NCBI GenBank assembly: GCA_963806045.1
Contig: CAWDWP010000004.1
Coordinates: forward strand, 248,001 to 312,000
From: DATCHW01 sp963806045
GTDB lineage: Bacteria; Bacteroidota; Ignavibacteria; Tepidaquicellales; Tepidaquicellaceae
Length of the DNA stretch: 64,000 nt
Direction: 5' to 3'
Shown piece by piece: positions 45,739 through 55,835 of the stretch; position 1 is the stretch's first letter; each line of letters starts with the position of its first letter. The position numbers and the translations under genes are program-made. The notes under the pieces are model-generated. The model made no database searches and was not told the DNA's origin. It worked only from the letters and a program-made list of their open reading frames with translations.

Positions 45739-47907
45739 ATGATATTTCTAAATCCCTCGATACTTATAGGATTGACGGCAGTATTAATTCCTATTCTTAT
45801 TCATCTTTTTAATCTGAAAAAAGTGAAAAAAGTAGAATTCAGTACTTTAATGTTTTTGAAAGATATTCAAAAATCAAGATTCAGGAGAATCAGAATTAAA
45901 CAATTGATTCTTTTACTATTACGGATGTTTATTATTGCTTTCATAGTATTGATGTTTTCTAATCCTGTTATCGAAGGTTATAGTGGAGTTAACTCGGGAA
46001 ATACCAGAAAATCAGGCATTATAATTATCGATAATTCATTTAGTATGGACGTTAAAGATGAAAATGGTAATGTTTTAGATAAAGCTAAAAATATCGCCGG
46101 TGAAATTATTTCAAATTATAACGAAAATGATAATATTTCACTTATATTGTCATCCCAACTGATACAAAGGGATTTTATATATTCACAACTCCCTTTAATA
46201 AAATTAATGGATACTTTAGCAAAAACACAATTAAGTTATAAAATATTTAGTTTTGATGAATTATCTAATTTACCCGATAAAATAAATTTAATAGATAAAA
46301 ATATTCCGAAGGAATATTTTATTATTTCAGATTTTAATAGAACTAATTTTTCTGAAGAATCAAAATTCTCTTTTCCTGCAGACAAAAATGACAGATTATA
46401 TTTAATAAATCCTGTCAGCCGGTCGGGGAATAATATTTCACTCGATTCGGTGTTCCTTGTTTCCAAAATTATCGAATCAGGAAATAATATTAAATTATCT
46501 TTAAAAATTACGAACCATTCCGATTTCCCTGTATCGAATAAAATTGTTAAACTAATTACTAATGATAAAATAAATCAGGAAAATGCCGTTGATCTTTTAC
46601 CCTTTGAGAGTAAATATATTAACTTCACTTGTAATCCAATCAAAACAGGTCAAATAAAATGCAAATTTGAACTCAAAAGGGATGAATATTCTCAGGATGA
46701 ACTGGAACAGGACAATATACTTTTCTTTGTGATCAATATTCCTGAAATAATTAATACCGGAGTTTTAGGAACTATCAGTTCCGAGGATTTTAAATATATT
46801 AAATATGCAGTTGATGCTGCTAACAAATTCTATCCGGATTCTTCAGGAAAGGGAAATGAGATTTTTAATGTCAGTAATATTAATAATTCAGGTTCAAATT
46901 CAAATAATGACGTATTAATCATCAATAATCAAAAAAGATTTTCAGATTCTGAAAAGTCTCTAATTAAGGAATATCTCGCCAGCGGTAGGGGAGTTCTGAT
47001 GTTCGCATCAAAGGATTTAGATATAGAAAATTATAATTCCTTATTTTCTTCTCTAAATATTTTTTCTATTCATAATATTGCCTATGTATCAAATGATAAT
47101 ATTTCAAAGCTTGTTTATAATAAAATCAATTACCAGCATCCAATCTTTGAAGGAATTTTTAAAAATCATACTGATGATAAAAATCCATCTATTGATCCAC
47201 CCGAAATAAATATGTACTATAATATTTTACCTGAACTAAATTCATATCCGCTAATTACATTATCTGATAATGGTATATTCATGGTAGAATCAAAAGCATT
47301 AAATGGAACTATTATTTTTTGTTCTGTATCTGCCAATTCAGATATGTCTAAGTTCCCTTTGACCGGATTATTCCCTACTATGTTGATTAGAAGCCTGCAA
47401 TATTTATCCCGTAATATAAATAACAATCTTGAATATACAATTGGGAAATCTAATATTATTACTTTTACAGATTTTAAAACTCTTGAATACTTTATTACTC
47501 CCGATAACAAGAAGATATCTTTAAATATTAAATTTGATGATTCGTTAAAGAAAAAAAATTCATTACAAAGAACTTCGGGTTTTATGACTTTTCCATATAC
47601 TTCTAATAGTGAATATCCGGGATTTTATACATTTTATGAATCAAATTCTGGTGGAAAAAATTATATTATAGCATTAAATCCTGATCCCAAGGAAGCTGAT
47701 TTAAAGAGATTTGATAAAAAAGACATTTTAAATTATTTTGAAAAGATGGGATTTAATAATATAAAATATATCGATAAGCCTGATAATATAAAAACAGAAC
47801 TATCTACTGCAAGAAAGGGGTTAGAATTGTGGAAATATTTATTGTTGTTATCTGTTATATTAATTCTTACTGAAATATTATATTCCAGGAAATTAGAAAA
47901 CAGCTAA
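45739..47907 (+). CDS. BatA-type membrane protein with von Willebrand factor A domain
   Basis: A 722-residue protein. The N-terminus is the BatA domain (PF07584): two membrane helices (about 5-24 and 56-74) around the cytoplasmic segment VEFSTLMFLKDIQKSRFRR. A VWA domain follows with the MIDAS motif DNSFS (98-102). A large exported middle and a glutamine-amidotransferase-like region (GVLMFASKD) come next, and a single C-terminal helix near 695-715 anchors it. Proteins of this type are usual beside MoxR ATPases in Bacteroidota; no MoxR gene is adjacent. Exact role unknown; a sensor or assembly scaffold of the envelope is usual speculation. Confidence 0.8.
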   Translation: MIFLNPSILIGLTAVLIPILIHLFNLKKVKKVEFSTLMFLKDIQKSRFRRIRIKQLILLLLRMFIIAFIVLMFSNPVIEGYSGVNSGNTRKSGIIIIDNSFSMDVKDENGNVLDKAKNIAGEIISNYNENDNISLILSSQLIQRDFIYSQLPLIKLMDTLAKTQLSYKIFSFDELSNLPDKINLIDKNIPKEYFIISDFNRTNFSEESKFSFPADKNDRLYLINPVSRSGNNISLDSVFLVSKIIESGNNIKLSLKITNHSDFPVSNKIVKLITNDKINQENAVDLLPFESKYINFTCNPIKTGQIKCKFELKRDEYSQDELEQDNILFFVINIPEIINTGVLGTISSEDFKYIKYAVDAANKFYPDSSGKGNEIFNVSNINNSGSNSNNDVLIINNQKRFSDSEKSLIKEYLASGRGVLMFASKDLDIENYNSLFSSLNIFSIHNIAYVSNDNISKLVYNKINYQHPIFEGIFKNHTDDKNPSIDPPEINMYYNILPELNSYPLITLSDNGIFMVESKALNGTIIFCSVSANSDMSKFPLTGLFPTMLIRSLQYLSRNINNNLEYTIGKSNIITFTDFKTLEYFITPDNKKISLNIKFDDSLKKKNSLQRTSGFMTFPYTSNSEYPGFYTFYESNSGGKNYIIALNPDPKEADLKRFDKKDILNYFEKMGFNNIKYIDKPDNIKTELSTARKGLELWKYLLLLSVILILTEILYSRKLENS

Positions 47908-47911
47908 AACA

Positions 47912-48907
47912 TTAATTCTCTGCAATAGAAAAATCTCCAATATTATATTTTCCTTTTTGTTTTATCAGGACACAGTTATCTCCGATGATCGAATCTTTTA
48001 TTTCAGATTCTATAATCCGGCAATTTGTATGAATAATACTGTTTTTAATTTTTGATTTAGTAATCTCGCATCCGTCACTGATGGTTGCATAAGGTCCGAT
48101 AATAGAGTCTGCGACAATTACATTTTTACCTATAAAAACAGGATTTATTATTTCTGAAGACTTAATTTTAGTTTTCTTTTTATTTTTATTAAGTATGTAT
48201 TGATTTGTTTCAAGTATTGTTTCAGGTTTTCCGCAGTCTAACCAGCCTTTTATAGGATAAGTATTCATTTTTTCACCTTTTCTTAACATCCGTTCTAAAG
48301 CGTCAGTTAGTTGGAATTCACCTTTAGTTCTTTGGTTATTTTGAATAATGTGTTCAAGAGAATCAAATAATAATTTACCGTTTTTTATTAGATATATTCC
48401 AACTATTGCCTCTTTCGAAGTTGATATTTCAGTAGATGATGGTTTTTCAACCAGTCGACTGATAAATCCTTTGTCGTCCTTTTCAACAACTCCGAATCTT
48501 CTCGGATCATCAACTATTTTTACTGATATCCTTGAATATTTGCTTTTGCATAAATCTTTCAGATTAACATCAAAAAGTGTATCACCTAATATTATAAGAA
48601 TATCTTCTTTTAGTTTTGGATAAAGGTATTTTCTTGCCGTATAAATAGCATGACCTAATCCTAAAGGTTCTTCCTGCTTGATGAATGTAAATTTAAACTT
48701 ATATTTAGTCTTCAGATATTTTTCTATGTCATCCCCTAAAAAACCGGTAATCAATATTATCTCCGAAGCTAATTTATCTTTAATAATTTGCTCCACGATG
48801 TGAGATATCATAGGTTTACCGGCTACATTCATAAGAACTTTTGCCTTAGTTAATGTATGAGGTCTTAATCGAGTACCAAATCCAGCTACTGGAATTATTA
48901 CTTTCAT
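47912..48907 (-). CDS. Sugar-1-phosphate nucleotidyltransferase
   Basis: A 331-residue protein of the NTP_transferase family. The N-terminal signature VAGFGTRLRPHTLTKAKVL with the conserved Gly-Thr-Arg and Lys is intact, followed by LIILGDTLFD and WLDCGKPET. The C-terminal 80 residues have left-handed-helix (hexapeptide) repeats (INPVFIGKNVIV, SIIGPYATISDGCEI). It activates a sugar phosphate, glucose- or mannose-type, to an NDP-sugar for polysaccharide or glycan synthesis. RmlA, GalU and ManC-type relatives are hard to separate by eye. It is followed by none and preceded by alaS (3-base gap) in the same direction. Confidence 0.87.
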   Translation of the reverse strand: MKVIIPVAGFGTRLRPHTLTKAKVLMNVAGKPMISHIVEQIIKDKLASEIILITGFLGDDIEKYLKTKYKFKFTFIKQEEPLGLGHAIYTARKYLYPKLKEDILIILGDTLFDVNLKDLCKSKYSRISVKIVDDPRRFGVVEKDDKGFISRLVEKPSSTEISTSKEAIVGIYLIKNGKLLFDSLEHIIQNNQRTKGEFQLTDALERMLRKGEKMNTYPIKGWLDCGKPETILETNQYILNKNKKKTKIKSSEIINPVFIGKNVIVADSIIGPYATISDGCEITKSKIKNSIIHTNCRIIESEIKDSIIGDNCVLIKQKGKYNIGDFSIAEN

Positions 48908-48910
48908 CTT

Positions 48911-51643
48911 TTAAAATTGATTTTTGATTTTATCAACAAATGCTTTCAAAACAGAATCGAGTTTATCAATATATTTTGCACCAGCGGTTGCGAGCTGCGG
49001 TCTGCCGCCTCCTCCTCCGCCAAGTTCTTTTGCGACCTCCGATATCATTTTACCCGCATTCAGATTCTTTTCTTTAATGAGGTTATCGCTGACTGAACAA
49101 ACTAAATTCACTTTATTGTCAATAACAGCTGCAATTAATCCAACACCGTTCTTAAGTTTGTTCCGTAATGCTTCTCCAACTTCTTTTAATTCATCCATAC
49201 TGCTAAGATCCATCTTTTGAACAATGACTTTAAAATCATTTATATTTTCTGCTTCTAATATAAATTTATCCAGCTTATCAATAATCTTAGATAAATTCTG
49301 TTTCAGTAATTTTTTCTGATGATGTTTCTTTTCCTCAATATATTTCTCCCTAAGTTCATAAAGAGATTTTATCGTATCGTCTTGATTCTGCATCATCACC
49401 TTTAGGTTTGCAATATCTTTAAAATCAACAATTTTTAACTTTTTTTTAAATTCTATAATTCCTTCTTTAAAATTATTTGAATATTTTTCCGGAAGTTCAG
49501 AAATTAAATTTTCTATCGTCAATACTTTTTCATCCAGAAGGTCAAGTATGCCTTCACCAGTTTTAGCAAAAATTCTTCTTACACCTGAAGATATACTTTC
49601 TTCTTTTACTATCTTGAACAGCCCGATATCGCCTGTCATATTTACGTGAGTCCCGCCGCAAAACTCAATACTGAATCGTTCATCCATAACAACAACCCTT
49701 ACTTTGTCACCGTATTTTTCTCCAAAGAACTTTTTTACATTCGGTATTTTATTTGCTTCTTCAATAGATATATCTTTAATAGTTTCAACCTTCAGGTTAT
49801 CCTGAATCTTAGAATTAACGATGTCTTCTATTTCCTTTATCTGCTGAGCTTCTACCTTACTGAAGTGTGGAAAATCAAATCTTAAATATTCTTCGGATAC
49901 AAGTGAACCCATTTGTTTGATATGATTTCCGAGGACTTGCCTTAAAGCCTCATGGAGAAGGTGAGTTGCAGAGTGATTTCTTTGAATTGCATTGCGTTTT
50001 TTGTAATCAACTAAAGCAGTAACATCCTTATGAAATAGATTTTTATGATCATAGTTTTTAACATAAACAAAATAACCATTTTTGCTGTCAATCACGTCAA
50101 GCGAATAACCGTCTGAAAAAACTATTTTTCCTGTATCACTAACCTGTCCGCCGGATTCAGAGTAGAAAGGATTGTCTTTTAATACAAGCATTTCTATATC
50201 AGAGTCTGCAATTCTCTTAACCTGAAGCAGGGAAGTCTTTTTACCATTTTCAGAAATATCGTATGGATTATATAATGGATTTTCCTCTTTTATTTTTGAA
50301 TCAAGCTCAAACATTTTGACATCGGAAAGTACAAGTTCATCTTTACGAGCTGCCCTCGCCCTGTCTTTTTGTTTCTGCATTTCTTTTGTAAATGAAGTCA
50401 TATCAACTTCAAATCCTTGTTCTCTTGCTATAACCTGAGTAAGATCAATGGGGAAGCCAAAAGTATCGTATAGCTTAAAGGCTTCTTCACCTGGGAATAT
50501 TTTTGAAGGATTGTTCTTAATTTTTTCATAAACTTCATTATATAGTTCAAGTCCTCTGTCAAGAGTTAAATTGAAGCTTTCTTCTTCAGATTTAATCACT
50601 GTTTTCACAAAATCGCGTTTATCCGATAATTCAGGAAATACATCTGAAAAATTATCAGCAACAGTATCTGAAAGTTCAAACAAAAATGGTTTTTTAAAAT
50701 CGAGTTTTCGTGCAAGCCTTAAAGCGCGTCTTAAAATTCTCCTAAGCACATATCCCCGTCCTTCGTTCGATGGAACAGCTCCATCGCTAATAGCAAAAGT
50801 TAAAGCCCTGATATGGTCTGCAATCGCATTAATAGGGGATATGTTGTCACCTTTATACTCTTTGCTTACAATTTCAGAGATTCGTTTTATAATTGGTATA
50901 AATAAGTCCGTGTTATAATTAGATTTCTTGTTGTTCATTACTCTTACAACTCTCTCAAGTCCCATCCCTGTATCCACATGCTTTTTGGGCAATGGATGAA
51001 GTTCTCCTTTTTCATCCCTATTATATTGAATAAAAACAAGATTCCAGATTTCAATTACATTTTCAAGTCCGGCGTTTACATCTTCCGGTTTACAGCCATT
51101 TAAGGTCGCATCGAAATGAATTTCCGAGCAGGGACCACAAGGACCTGTTTCGCCCATTTCCCAAAAATTATCTTTCTCATCAAACTTTAAAATATGTGTA
51201 TGGTCGATATCAGTTTCCGATTTCCAGAATTCAAGTGCTTCATCGTCAGTTCGAAAAACAGTCACCCAGAGACGTTCCTTTGGCATTTTCCAAACGACTG
51301 TCAACAGTTCCCAAGCCCATCTTATTGCTTCTTTTTTATAATAATCTCCAAAAGACCAGTTTCCAAGCATTTCAAAAAAAGTGTGATGATATCCATCGAC
51401 GCCAACTTCCTCCAAATCGTTATGTTTACCTCCTGCACGAATACATTTTTGTGTATCTGCCGCTCTTTTATATTCCCTTTCCCCCGTGCCGAGAAAAACG
51501 TCTTTAAACTGGTTCATGCCTGCATTTGCAAAAAGTAAAGTCTGATCTTCATAAGGTACAACTGAAGAAGATGGAACTATTGCATGACCCTTATCTTCAA
51601 AAAATTTCAAAAACGAACTTCTTATAGCTTTAGATGAAATCAC
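48911..51643 (-). CDS. alaS: Alanyl-tRNA synthetase
   Basis: A 910-residue synthetase, full length. It has the class II catalytic domain (FFEMLGNWSFGDYYK and GMGLER), the editing domain with zinc ligands HSATHLLH and FCGGTHV, and the C-terminal Ala domain ending with the glycine-rich LGGGGGGRPQLATAGA motif. It attaches Ala to tRNA-Ala and clears mischarged Ser and Gly. No T-box leader is visible. It lies upstream of the sugar nucleotidyltransferase gene with three bases between them. Confidence 0.97.
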   Translation of the reverse strand: MISSKAIRSSFLKFFEDKGHAIVPSSSVVPYEDQTLLFANAGMNQFKDVFLGTGEREYKRAADTQKCIRAGGKHNDLEEVGVDGYHHTFFEMLGNWSFGDYYKKEAIRWAWELLTVVWKMPKERLWVTVFRTDDEALEFWKSETDIDHTHILKFDEKDNFWEMGETGPCGPCSEIHFDATLNGCKPEDVNAGLENVIEIWNLVFIQYNRDEKGELHPLPKKHVDTGMGLERVVRVMNNKKSNYNTDLFIPIIKRISEIVSKEYKGDNISPINAIADHIRALTFAISDGAVPSNEGRGYVLRRILRRALRLARKLDFKKPFLFELSDTVADNFSDVFPELSDKRDFVKTVIKSEEESFNLTLDRGLELYNEVYEKIKNNPSKIFPGEEAFKLYDTFGFPIDLTQVIAREQGFEVDMTSFTKEMQKQKDRARAARKDELVLSDVKMFELDSKIKEENPLYNPYDISENGKKTSLLQVKRIADSDIEMLVLKDNPFYSESGGQVSDTGKIVFSDGYSLDVIDSKNGYFVYVKNYDHKNLFHKDVTALVDYKKRNAIQRNHSATHLLHEALRQVLGNHIKQMGSLVSEEYLRFDFPHFSKVEAQQIKEIEDIVNSKIQDNLKVETIKDISIEEANKIPNVKKFFGEKYGDKVRVVVMDERFSIEFCGGTHVNMTGDIGLFKIVKEESISSGVRRIFAKTGEGILDLLDEKVLTIENLISELPEKYSNNFKEGIIEFKKKLKIVDFKDIANLKVMMQNQDDTIKSLYELREKYIEEKKHHQKKLLKQNLSKIIDKLDKFILEAENINDFKVIVQKMDLSSMDELKEVGEALRNKLKNGVGLIAAVIDNKVNLVCSVSDNLIKEKNLNAGKMISEVAKELGGGGGGRPQLATAGAKYIDKLDSVLKAFVDKIKNQF

Positions 51644-51871
51644 TTTATTACCTGATTAATTTAAATTTGTTACAAAATAAAATTAATTAATGTCAAATTA
51701 AATGAATTTAAAGCATTGGTAAAAAAGGGGTCATTTTCAACTAAATAAATAAAAATAAAAAATTAGTAAAATATAATCATTTATTTTAAACAAAAAAATT
51801 AGGTGTATTTATATTTGAATTTAAATCTTGAATATTCTTTTATATCTTATAAAAATTTTGGGATTAGTATT

Positions 51872-53944
51872 TTGAAAACAATAGTAAAGATATTAATAAT
51901 AATTTTTCTCTTTTGTAATAATTCATTTTCACAATGGGAACCCACTAACGGACCGTATGGTGGATTTGTATACTGTTTTTCCAAGACAAATAACTATATT
52001 TATTTAGGGACTAGAGGAGGTGGAATTTATGAAAGTGATAATAATGGTTTAAGTTGGAATAGTATAAATAATGGGTTGTCAAATTTAAATATATTATCTC
52101 TAACGGTTGTAAATAATATATTATATACTGGAACTTCAAACGGAGGATTATTTCGTTCAACTAATAATGGAAATTCCTGGAACTTAATGAATAACGGTTT
52201 ACCTGACCTGAACGTTACATCAATAGCAATTACGGGAAATAGTATTTATGCCGCTCTTTATAATGGAGGTGTTTATTTATCAACCGATAACGGAATTTCC
52301 TGGAATGCAAAAAATAATGGACTTACAAGTTTAAAAGTAAACACTCTCGCAATATCAGAGAATAATATTTATGCAGGAACACTTTTACAAGGAGGAATTT
52401 TCCTTACAACTGATAATGGAAATAATTGGAGTTCGGTAAATAATGGACTTACTAACAAAAGTGTATATGATATAAAAATTTCAGGAAATAATATTTATGC
52501 AGGAACACTTACCGGAGTTTGTTTATCCACTAATAATGGAATAAATTGGGTTTCAATTTTTAATGGTCTACCTTCTTTAACTGTTTATTCGTTAGCACTA
52601 AAAGATAACAATATATATGCGGGGACATATGGAGATGGGATTCTTCTATCAACGAACAACGGAAATAACTGGACTTTTATTAATAATGGATTAAATATTA
52701 GTAGTGTTTATGCATTAGGAACATCCGGAAATAATATTTTTGCGGGGACTGAGAATGGAGGTGTATTTAGTTCTTCAAATAATGGTTCTAACTGGTTTTC
52801 ATCAAATAATGGAGTAAGAAATATCATTGTTTATGCACTTGCACAAATCAATAATAATATATTTGCGGGATCGTTCAGCTGGGGAATAAACTTATCAACG
52901 AATTATGGTAATTCGTGGATTCAATCAAATAACGGACTGACTGATTTGGATTTCTACGATTTCGCAGTATCTGGAAATATTATTTATGCAGCATCAGTAA
53001 ATGGGGGAGTTTTTTGTTCTTCGAATCTAGGAAATAATTGGTCGAATATTGGTTTAAGTAATACCGGAATAGGAACATTAACAATTTCAGGTAATATTTT
53101 GTATGCTGGTGGATGGGGGACAGGTGCATTTAGAACAACAAATAATGGTATTAATTGGACCGGTATCAATGAAGGATTAACAGATTTAGATATCAATGTT
53201 ATTCGAAGTGATGGGAATAGTGTATTTGTCGGAACATCAGGAGGGGGAATTTTTCGTTCGGCAAATAATGGAAACTCATGGTCAGCAGTCAATAATGGTT
53301 TAACAACAACATATATCCGCACGATTGCCATTTCATCAAATAATATCTATGCGGGAACATCTACAGGTACCCTTTATTTATCAACTAACAACGGAGATTT
53401 ATGGTATAATATCGGACCAAATTTAGGAAGTGGAAATTCAATAGTAACAATTTCTCTATATGGGAATTATATTTTCGCTGCTTCACCAGCGATGGGAATC
53501 TATATTTCGAGCAATAATGGATTGATTTGGCATCAAAAGAATGAAGGGCTTGAAAGTTTGCGAATATTCTCATTAATTTCATATGATAATTATATTTATG
53601 CAGGAATAGAAGGAACATCTGTTTGGAAACGCGCAATTGATGATATAATAGGGATTAAAAATATATCATCCGAAATTCCATCGAAGTTTCAATTATATCA
53701 GAATTACCCTAATCCCTTCAATTCAAAAACAAAGATAAAATTTGATTTAAAAAAATCCGGATTTGTATATTTGGAAATTTTTGATATTCAAGGTAAGGAA
53801 ATTTCTACACTTGTAAAGGAATCTTTACAATACGGAACTTATGAAGTTATATTTGAAAAAGAAAATTTACCGAGTGGAATTTATTTCTATAAATTGATTT
53901 TGAGTGATTTTTCGGAAACGAAGAAGATGATTATTTTAAAGTAA
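51872..53944 (+). CDS. Secreted Asp-box repeat propeller with type IX sorting domain
   Basis: A protein of about 690 residues. It starts with a signal peptide from the TTG at 51872 (MKTIVKILIIIF, cleaved after SFSQ); a GTG at 51803 would add 23 residues and make the signal too long. The body has 13 copies of a unit of about 43 residues, each with an Asp-box-like turn such as STNNGNSW and a strand like NNIYAGT. It should form one or two beta propellers. The last 80 residues are the type IX secretion signal domain (LYQNYPNPFN then LPSGIYFYKL). The protein is very rich in Asn, and should sit on the surface or be released. Role may be binding of glycans or peptides, but it is unknown. Confidence 0.87.
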   Translation: MKTIVKILIIIFLFCNNSFSQWEPTNGPYGGFVYCFSKTNNYIYLGTRGGGIYESDNNGLSWNSINNGLSNLNILSLTVVNNILYTGTSNGGLFRSTNNGNSWNLMNNGLPDLNVTSIAITGNSIYAALYNGGVYLSTDNGISWNAKNNGLTSLKVNTLAISENNIYAGTLLQGGIFLTTDNGNNWSSVNNGLTNKSVYDIKISGNNIYAGTLTGVCLSTNNGINWVSIFNGLPSLTVYSLALKDNNIYAGTYGDGILLSTNNGNNWTFINNGLNISSVYALGTSGNNIFAGTENGGVFSSSNNGSNWFSSNNGVRNIIVYALAQINNNIFAGSFSWGINLSTNYGNSWIQSNNGLTDLDFYDFAVSGNIIYAASVNGGVFCSSNLGNNWSNIGLSNTGIGTLTISGNILYAGGWGTGAFRTTNNGINWTGINEGLTDLDINVIRSDGNSVFVGTSGGGIFRSANNGNSWSAVNNGLTTTYIRTIAISSNNIYAGTSTGTLYLSTNNGDLWYNIGPNLGSGNSIVTISLYGNYIFAASPAMGIYISSNNGLIWHQKNEGLESLRIFSLISYDNYIYAGIEGTSVWKRAIDDIIGIKNISSEIPSKFQLYQNYPNPFNSKTKIKFDLKKSGFVYLEIFDIQGKEISTLVKESLQYGTYEVIFEKENLPSGIYFYKLILSDFSETKKMIILK

Positions 53945-53960
53945 TGCCTATTTCTATTAA

Positions 53961-53984
53961 TTATTAAAATATTAATTTTAATAA
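53961..53984. terminator. A+T-only stem-loop between convergent genes
   Basis: A 10-bp inverted repeat (TTATTAAAAT with ATTTTAATAA, 4-base loop) is followed on the plus strand by a T-run about 14 bases on. It may end the transcript of the type IX protein, but an all-A+T stem is weak. Confidence 0.35.
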
Positions 53985-54016
53985 AAATTTATTACTGTTT
54001 TTTTCTCTTTTAAATT

Positions 54017-55684
54017 TTAAGTCTGAATTACACCCACATTAAACCTGTTCATTTCAGGATTATGATTTGCTATATTAATTGAATAAGATATTACTTCCCG
54101 CGTATATGCCGGATCGATTATTTCATCTACCCAGAGTCTTGCTGCAGCATATAGAACATTTGTCTGTTCTTCATATCTGGATGTTATTTCTTCAAGAAAT
54201 ATTTTTTTATCATCTGCGTGAATTTCTTTTCCAAGTTTTTTCATCTGGCCGATTTTAATGTCAAGCAAAACATTGCTAGCCTGAGCTCCGCCCATTACGG
54301 CAATTTGCGCATTAGGATAAGCAAAGATAAATCGCGGATCATATGCCTTACCGCACATTGCATAATTTCCAGCACCATATGAATTTCCTGTAATTATAGT
54401 GATTTTTGGGACAGTTGAATTAGCTACAGCATTAACAAGTTTTGCTCCGTCTTTAATAATTCCGCCATATTCAGCTTGTGAGCCAACCATAAATCCTGTA
54501 ACATCCTGAAGAAAAAGAAGAGGAATTTTTCTTTGATTGCAATTCATAATAAATCTTGAAGCTTTATCAGCACTATCGGAATAGATAACACCTCCAATCT
54601 GCATTTCTGATGTTCCCTTGGGAGTTTTCTTTTTAACAATACTTCTTTGATTGGCGACAATTCCAACTGCCCAACCGTCAATTCGGGCATAACCTGTGAT
54701 AAGAGATTTACCATATTCAGGTTTATATTCATCAAAATCACTTTCGTCAATTATTCGGGCAATTAATTCATATGTATCGTAGGGTTTTGCACTGTCCTCA
54801 GGAATGATACCATAAACATCCGACGGTGAATATAAAGGAGGTTTACTTTCTATTCTATCAAATCCCGCTGTTTTGGTTTCACCAAATTTACTTACAAGGC
54901 TTCTGATTTTCTCAATGGCTGTTTTATCGTCAGCAACTTTTTCATCGGTAATACCGGAAATTGTTGTAGAGACTTCAGCACCGCCAAGCGACTCGTTATC
55001 AATGCTTTCACCTATAGCGGCTTTTACTAAATGAGAACCGGCAAGGAAAATACTTCCATTACCTTCTACGATTATAGTTTCATCGCTCATTATTGGAAGA
55101 TATGCACCTCCTGCTACACAAGGTCCCATTATTGCAGCAATTTGTGGGATACCCATCGAACTCATTACGGCATTATTTCGAAATATTCGCCCGAAATGTT
55201 CTTTGTCAGGAAAGATTTCATCCTGCATAGGAAGGAAGACCCCGGCTGAATCGACGAGGTATATAATTGGAATATGATTCTCCATAGCGATTTCCTGAGC
55301 ACGAAGATTTTTTTTACAGGTCATCGGAAACCAGGCTCCGGCTTTAACTGTAGCATCATTAGCTACTATAACACAATCCCGTCCATGAATTTTTCCTATT
55401 CCGAAAACTGTTCCTGAGGATGGTGCACCCCCATAATCTTTATACATTCCATATGCAGCAAATAATCCAATTTCAAAAAAATATGAATCTTTATCAATCA
55501 AAAGGTTTATTCTATCCCGGCAAAAGAGTTTATTAGCTTTGTGTAATTTCTCAATTGCTTTTACTCCTCCGCCTTTATGAATTACTTTTGATTTATCTCT
55601 AATTGAATCGAGAAGAGTTTTATATTTCCGTTCTCTGTTCCTGAAATTATCATCTTTTTTTAAATCGGATGTCAAAACTGCCAT
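54017..55684 (-). CDS. Acyl-CoA carboxylase carboxyltransferase subunit (MCC-beta/PCC-beta type)
   Basis: A 555-residue carboxyltransferase that moves the carboxyl group from biotin to an acyl-CoA. Two crotonase-like halves are seen, with oxyanion glycines in PCVAGGAYLP and the second-half SYGAGNYAM motif. Length and sequence (LLIDKDSYFFEIGLFAAYGMYKDYGGAPSSGTVFG) favour the methylcrotonyl- or geranyl-CoA carboxylase beta type. No biotin carboxylase is adjacent. A biotin carrier lies 1.7 kb upstream but sits in a different cassette. Leucine degradation is a reasonable but unproven role. Confidence 0.88.
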   Translation of the reverse strand: MAVLTSDLKKDDNFRNRERKYKTLLDSIRDKSKVIHKGGGVKAIEKLHKANKLFCRDRINLLIDKDSYFFEIGLFAAYGMYKDYGGAPSSGTVFGIGKIHGRDCVIVANDATVKAGAWFPMTCKKNLRAQEIAMENHIPIIYLVDSAGVFLPMQDEIFPDKEHFGRIFRNNAVMSSMGIPQIAAIMGPCVAGGAYLPIMSDETIIVEGNGSIFLAGSHLVKAAIGESIDNESLGGAEVSTTISGITDEKVADDKTAIEKIRSLVSKFGETKTAGFDRIESKPPLYSPSDVYGIIPEDSAKPYDTYELIARIIDESDFDEYKPEYGKSLITGYARIDGWAVGIVANQRSIVKKKTPKGTSEMQIGGVIYSDSADKASRFIMNCNQRKIPLLFLQDVTGFMVGSQAEYGGIIKDGAKLVNAVANSTVPKITIITGNSYGAGNYAMCGKAYDPRFIFAYPNAQIAVMGGAQASNVLLDIKIGQMKKLGKEIHADDKKIFLEEITSRYEEQTNVLYAAARLWVDEIIDPAYTREVISYSINIANHNPEMNRFNVGVIQT

Positions 55685-55835
55685 AAACTATTATTAAATA
55701 TTAAAATGAATTAAAAATGAACGGGTTTAAGATATAAACTATTGATGAATAAAAAAAGTAGATTGATAGGGGACAATAATAATTAAAAATAAAACTCAGT
55801 TTTAAATCTATATAGAAAAAATCGAATATGTTATA

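Noticed and set aside
45739..47907. Complete Bat/MoxR aerotolerance operon
   Set aside because: Only the BatA-type protein is present; no MoxR ATPase, DUF58 or BatB-E gene lies beside it.
51644..51802. T-box or other leader in front of alaS
   Set aside because: No specifier loop or T-box sequence is visible, and T-box leaders are not expected in this group.
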